The notes under the pieces: model-generated
What the model was told of the DNA's origin: nothing
Seen by the model: only the letters and a program-made list of their open reading frames with translations
The model's database searches: none
From: CALINB01 sp938045325
GTDB lineage: Bacteria > Pseudomonadota > Alphaproteobacteria > Rhodospirillales > CALINB01
DNA: 64,000 nt
Direction of reading: 5' to 3'
NCBI GenBank assembly: GCA_038114465.1
Contig: JAYNQW010000001.1
Location: 372,001-436,000 of the forward strand
Position numbers and translations under genes: made by a program
In this document: positions 62,099 through 64,000 of the stretch, piece by piece
Position numbering within the stretch: position 1 is the stretch's first letter
Layout: the number at the start of each line of letters is the position of its first letter

Positions 62099-63094
62099 TT
62101 ATTTACGCTTCAGAATGCCTAAGGTTTTCAGAACACTCTTCATTTGTTTTTCATGGCCGCGCATATATTTCGTGAATTCGGCATGGCCCATAAACGTTGC
62201 TTTCATTTGCCGTTTGCCGAGAGATTTTTGAAAGATTTTAGTCTTTACGGAAGCCTCGACGACTTTATCCCAATAATCGGTCTGCGCCTTGGTCATTCCC
62301 TTGGGACCCAAGAGTGCCCGTAAGTTCGGGACGACGACATCGAAGCCTTGCTCTTTCCACGTCGGTACGTTCTTTACCGCACCGCCGAGGCGTTCAGGAG
62401 AGCTGACAGCAAGAATGCGCAGCTTGCCTTTTTTGTGGTGCTTAATAAAGCCGCCGACGCTCGACTGCGAAGCGGTAACGTGACCACCGAGCAGGTTGGT
62501 GCGTCCAATCCGGCCCGATTGGAAAATGACGAACTTCATGGCGTTCGGATCGATCCCGGCGGACATGGCTGCAAGCGTGATCGCTTGGTGGTTTGAGTTG
62601 CCCCGGCTTGTCGCAGTGCCGATGGCGACGGATTTCGGATCTTTTTTGATCATGGAAATCAGTTGTTTTGCGGATTTGATCGGCGAATCACCCTTCACAG
62701 CGGTTGCGATGTATTCCGTGATCAGCAGGGCAACGGCGGTCAGATGCGGTGTACCGATCGGGGAACGACCGGTGTAATAACTGGTTGCCACAGCGGAACC
62801 GCTCAGCATCAACCGGTCGCCCTTACCAGCGGCTTCTTGCAGATACTTCAAGGCGATTGAATTACCGCCGCCGGCTTTATTGACGACGACAACTTTGGCA
62901 TCGACCAGTTTATGTTTCTTCCAAATTTTTTGGAGAATTCGGGCAATCCGGTCCGGTCCGCAACCGGTTTTACAACCGGTCAGAATTTCAACTTTACCGC
63001 TCGGTTTCCAGGCATGCGCGGGCGTGGTAAACGCCATCATTGCCAAGCCGGCAACAGCGCATGCGGACATACTCACGAATTTTCTGATTTTCAT
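62099..63094 (-). CDS. TctC-like periplasmic binding protein
   Basis: Protein of 331 residues with a signal peptide of about 28 residues (ending TPAHA). The mature part has VEILTGCKTGCGPDRIARILQKIWKKHKLVDAKVVVVNKAGGGNSIALKYL, the Bug/TctC wording for carboxylate binding, and GNSNHQAITLAAMSAGIDP. The ligand is unknown. No TctAB genes are visible, but the window ends soon after; it lies downstream of the hydroxyacid dehydrogenase gene in the same direction. Confidence 0.85.
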   Translation of the reverse strand: MKIRKFVSMSACAVAGLAMMAFTTPAHAWKPSGKVEILTGCKTGCGPDRIARILQKIWKKHKLVDAKVVVVNKAGGGNSIALKYLQEAAGKGDRLMLSGSAVATSYYTGRSPIGTPHLTAVALLITEYIATAVKGDSPIKSAKQLISMIKKDPKSVAIGTATSRGNSNHQAITLAAMSAGIDPNAMKFVIFQSGRIGRTNLLGGHVTASQSSVGGFIKHHKKGKLRILAVSSPERLGGAVKNVPTWKEQGFDVVVPNLRALLGPKGMTKAQTDYWDKVVEASVKTKIFQKSLGKRQMKATFMGHAEFTKYMRGHEKQMKSVLKTLGILKRK

Positions 63095-63203
63095 GTGGTC
63101 TCCTCCCTTTGATGATTTAACGTTATAAACCCTTAGCTGAGTCTGATCTTAACAGCCGAAAACTAACGTGTCGATATGGCGAAATTAAGGCGTTCATGCT
63201 GTA

Positions 63204-64000
63204 TCACGCCGCATCGGGTGTTTTTAAAAACTCTGCTGGGACTTGATTTAGGAGTTCTTCGCCTTTTTTGAGCCGTTCTAAATTGTTGCGTACGAGATCG
63301 ACAAAAAGTGCATAGGTGCGGTTGGATGTCCCGGCGACATGCGGTGACATCACCACATTTTCCATGCCCCAGAGCGGGCTGTCGGCAGGCAGCGGTTCGA
63401 TTTCATAGACGTCTAAGCCGGCGCCGCCCAGATGACCGCTTTGCAGGGCACCGACCAAAGCTTTTTCGTCATGGGTCGTGCCGCGGCCAACATTGACAAA
63501 CAACGCACCCTTTTTCATGGCGTTGAATGCCTTGGCATCGAGCAAGTGTTCGGATTCCGGATTGGCGGGCAAGGCGGCGCATACCACATCGGCTTCGGGT
63601 AAAGCGTCGCACATGTTTTCGGCGGTCACGGCTTGATCAGCGTTGACATCGCCAGAGCCCGACCGGCTGACGGCGATCACGTTCATATCGAAGGCTTTTG
63701 CCTTGCGGGCAAATTCCTTACCAATGGAGCCGTAACCGATGACGGCCATGGTCAGGCCTTCGAGCGGCGTGATGTTGGTCCGGGCAATGTCGTTTTCCCA
63801 GGCGACTTTTTGCCGGTAGCGTTCCAGAAATTGCGTGCCGTGAGCCAGCGCCAGAAGAAGGGCAAAACCATGCTCGGACACCGCGCCGCCTTTCAATCCG
63901 GCGGCGGTTGTCAGTGCCACACCCTCCGGGACGCCGAACTTTACGTAATTGTCATAGCCGATGGCGGCAGATTGCATCCAGCGCAATTTCTTTGCGCGGT
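63204..64000 (-). CDS. D-2-hydroxyacid dehydrogenase, N-terminus beyond right edge
   Basis: The frame is open to the window end (RAKKLRWMQSAAIGYDN), so the gene starts outside; about 265 C-terminal residues are present. The NAD loop VIGYGSIGKEFARKAKAFDM, the VNVGRGTTHDEKALVGALQSGHLGGAGLDVYEIEPLP segment and the catalytic His in MSPHVAGTSN identify the family, which interconverts 2-keto and D-2-hydroxy acids. In context it probably belongs with the TctC and enolase-superfamily genes in using an organic acid. Confidence 0.92.
   Translation of the reverse strand, partial: RAKKLRWMQSAAIGYDNYVKFGVPEGVALTTAAGLKGGAVSEHGFALLLALAHGTQFLERYRQKVAWENDIARTNITPLEGLTMAVIGYGSIGKEFARKAKAFDMNVIAVSRSGSGDVNADQAVTAENMCDALPEADVVCAALPANPESEHLLDAKAFNAMKKGALFVNVGRGTTHDEKALVGALQSGHLGGAGLDVYEIEPLPADSPLWGMENVVMSPHVAGTSNRTYALFVDLVRNNLERLKKGEELLNQVPAEFLKTPDAA

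Overview
The window reads as a chromosomal segment of an alphaproteobacterium, probably near Rhodospirillales and free-living. This is inferred from family content and gene order: gpsA-tsaD beside hemC-hemD, followed by a mitofilin-like coiled-coil protein and a HemY protein; an IalB-family protein; a DUF2849 protein; and a HemY with a C-terminal zinc ribbon. Coding density is high, base composition is moderate, and no intact mobile element or CRISPR array is visible. TAA, TGA and TAG all serve as ordinary stops.

Layout. 1-9.5 kb holds housekeeping genes: acetyl-CoA synthetase (cut by the left edge), a Rieske protein, EVE and YciI proteins, gpsA, tsaD, then hemC, hemD, the mitofilin-like gene and hemY. 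9.6-16.2 kb holds tRNA-Thr(CGT), two alpha/beta hydrolases, a metallo-beta-lactamase-fold protein, a lone ABC ATPase, an MFS transporter, a DUF2849 protein and a J-domain protein. 16.2-32 kb holds a Bax-inhibitor protein, a FIST protein, thpR, a low-molecular-weight phosphatase, a merF/selenoprotein/cobB/uracil-DNA-glycosylase operon, argG, a formyltransferase, rlmN, tRNA-Ala(CGC), yggT, folD and lepA. tRNA-Ser(GGA) at 32.2 kb is followed by an integrase stub and about 1 kb of AT-rich DNA, the scar of an old integration. 33.4-64 kb is an accessory catabolic region: sulfite-dehydrogenase-like, thiolase, gamma-glutamyltransferase, two MmgE/PrpD proteins, an IorAB-type molybdenum hydroxylase, two enolase-superfamily enzymes, a phosphosulfolactate-synthase-like protein, two TctC-type binding proteins, an RpiR regulator and a decayed peptide ABC transporter.

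The main result is five genes that look broken by an in-frame TGA but are best read as selenoproteins. They are a GDUCVxC protein (19721-19924), two peroxiredoxin-like proteins with UxxC (33389-34030 on the minus strand, and 39219-39689), and two AhpD/carboxymuconolactone-decarboxylase-like proteins with CxxU (43173-43838 and 45243-45908). In every case the TGA sits exactly where the family has a redox cysteine, and the frame continues with recognisable family sequence to a normal stop. In four of the five a clear hairpin follows the TGA at SECIS-like distance; the two AhpD-like genes share the apical loop GGUC, as in E. coli fdhF. The two AhpD-like genes flank an MmgE/PrpD gene in one operon-like block. 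The Sec machinery (selA, selB, selC, selD) is not in the window and must lie elsewhere if this reading is right.

In contrast, the peptide-binding protein at 52906-54573 carries two in-frame TAG codons and is followed by a chimeric ATPase/permease gene. Because TAG is a common stop here, that locus is read as decay and not as recoding.
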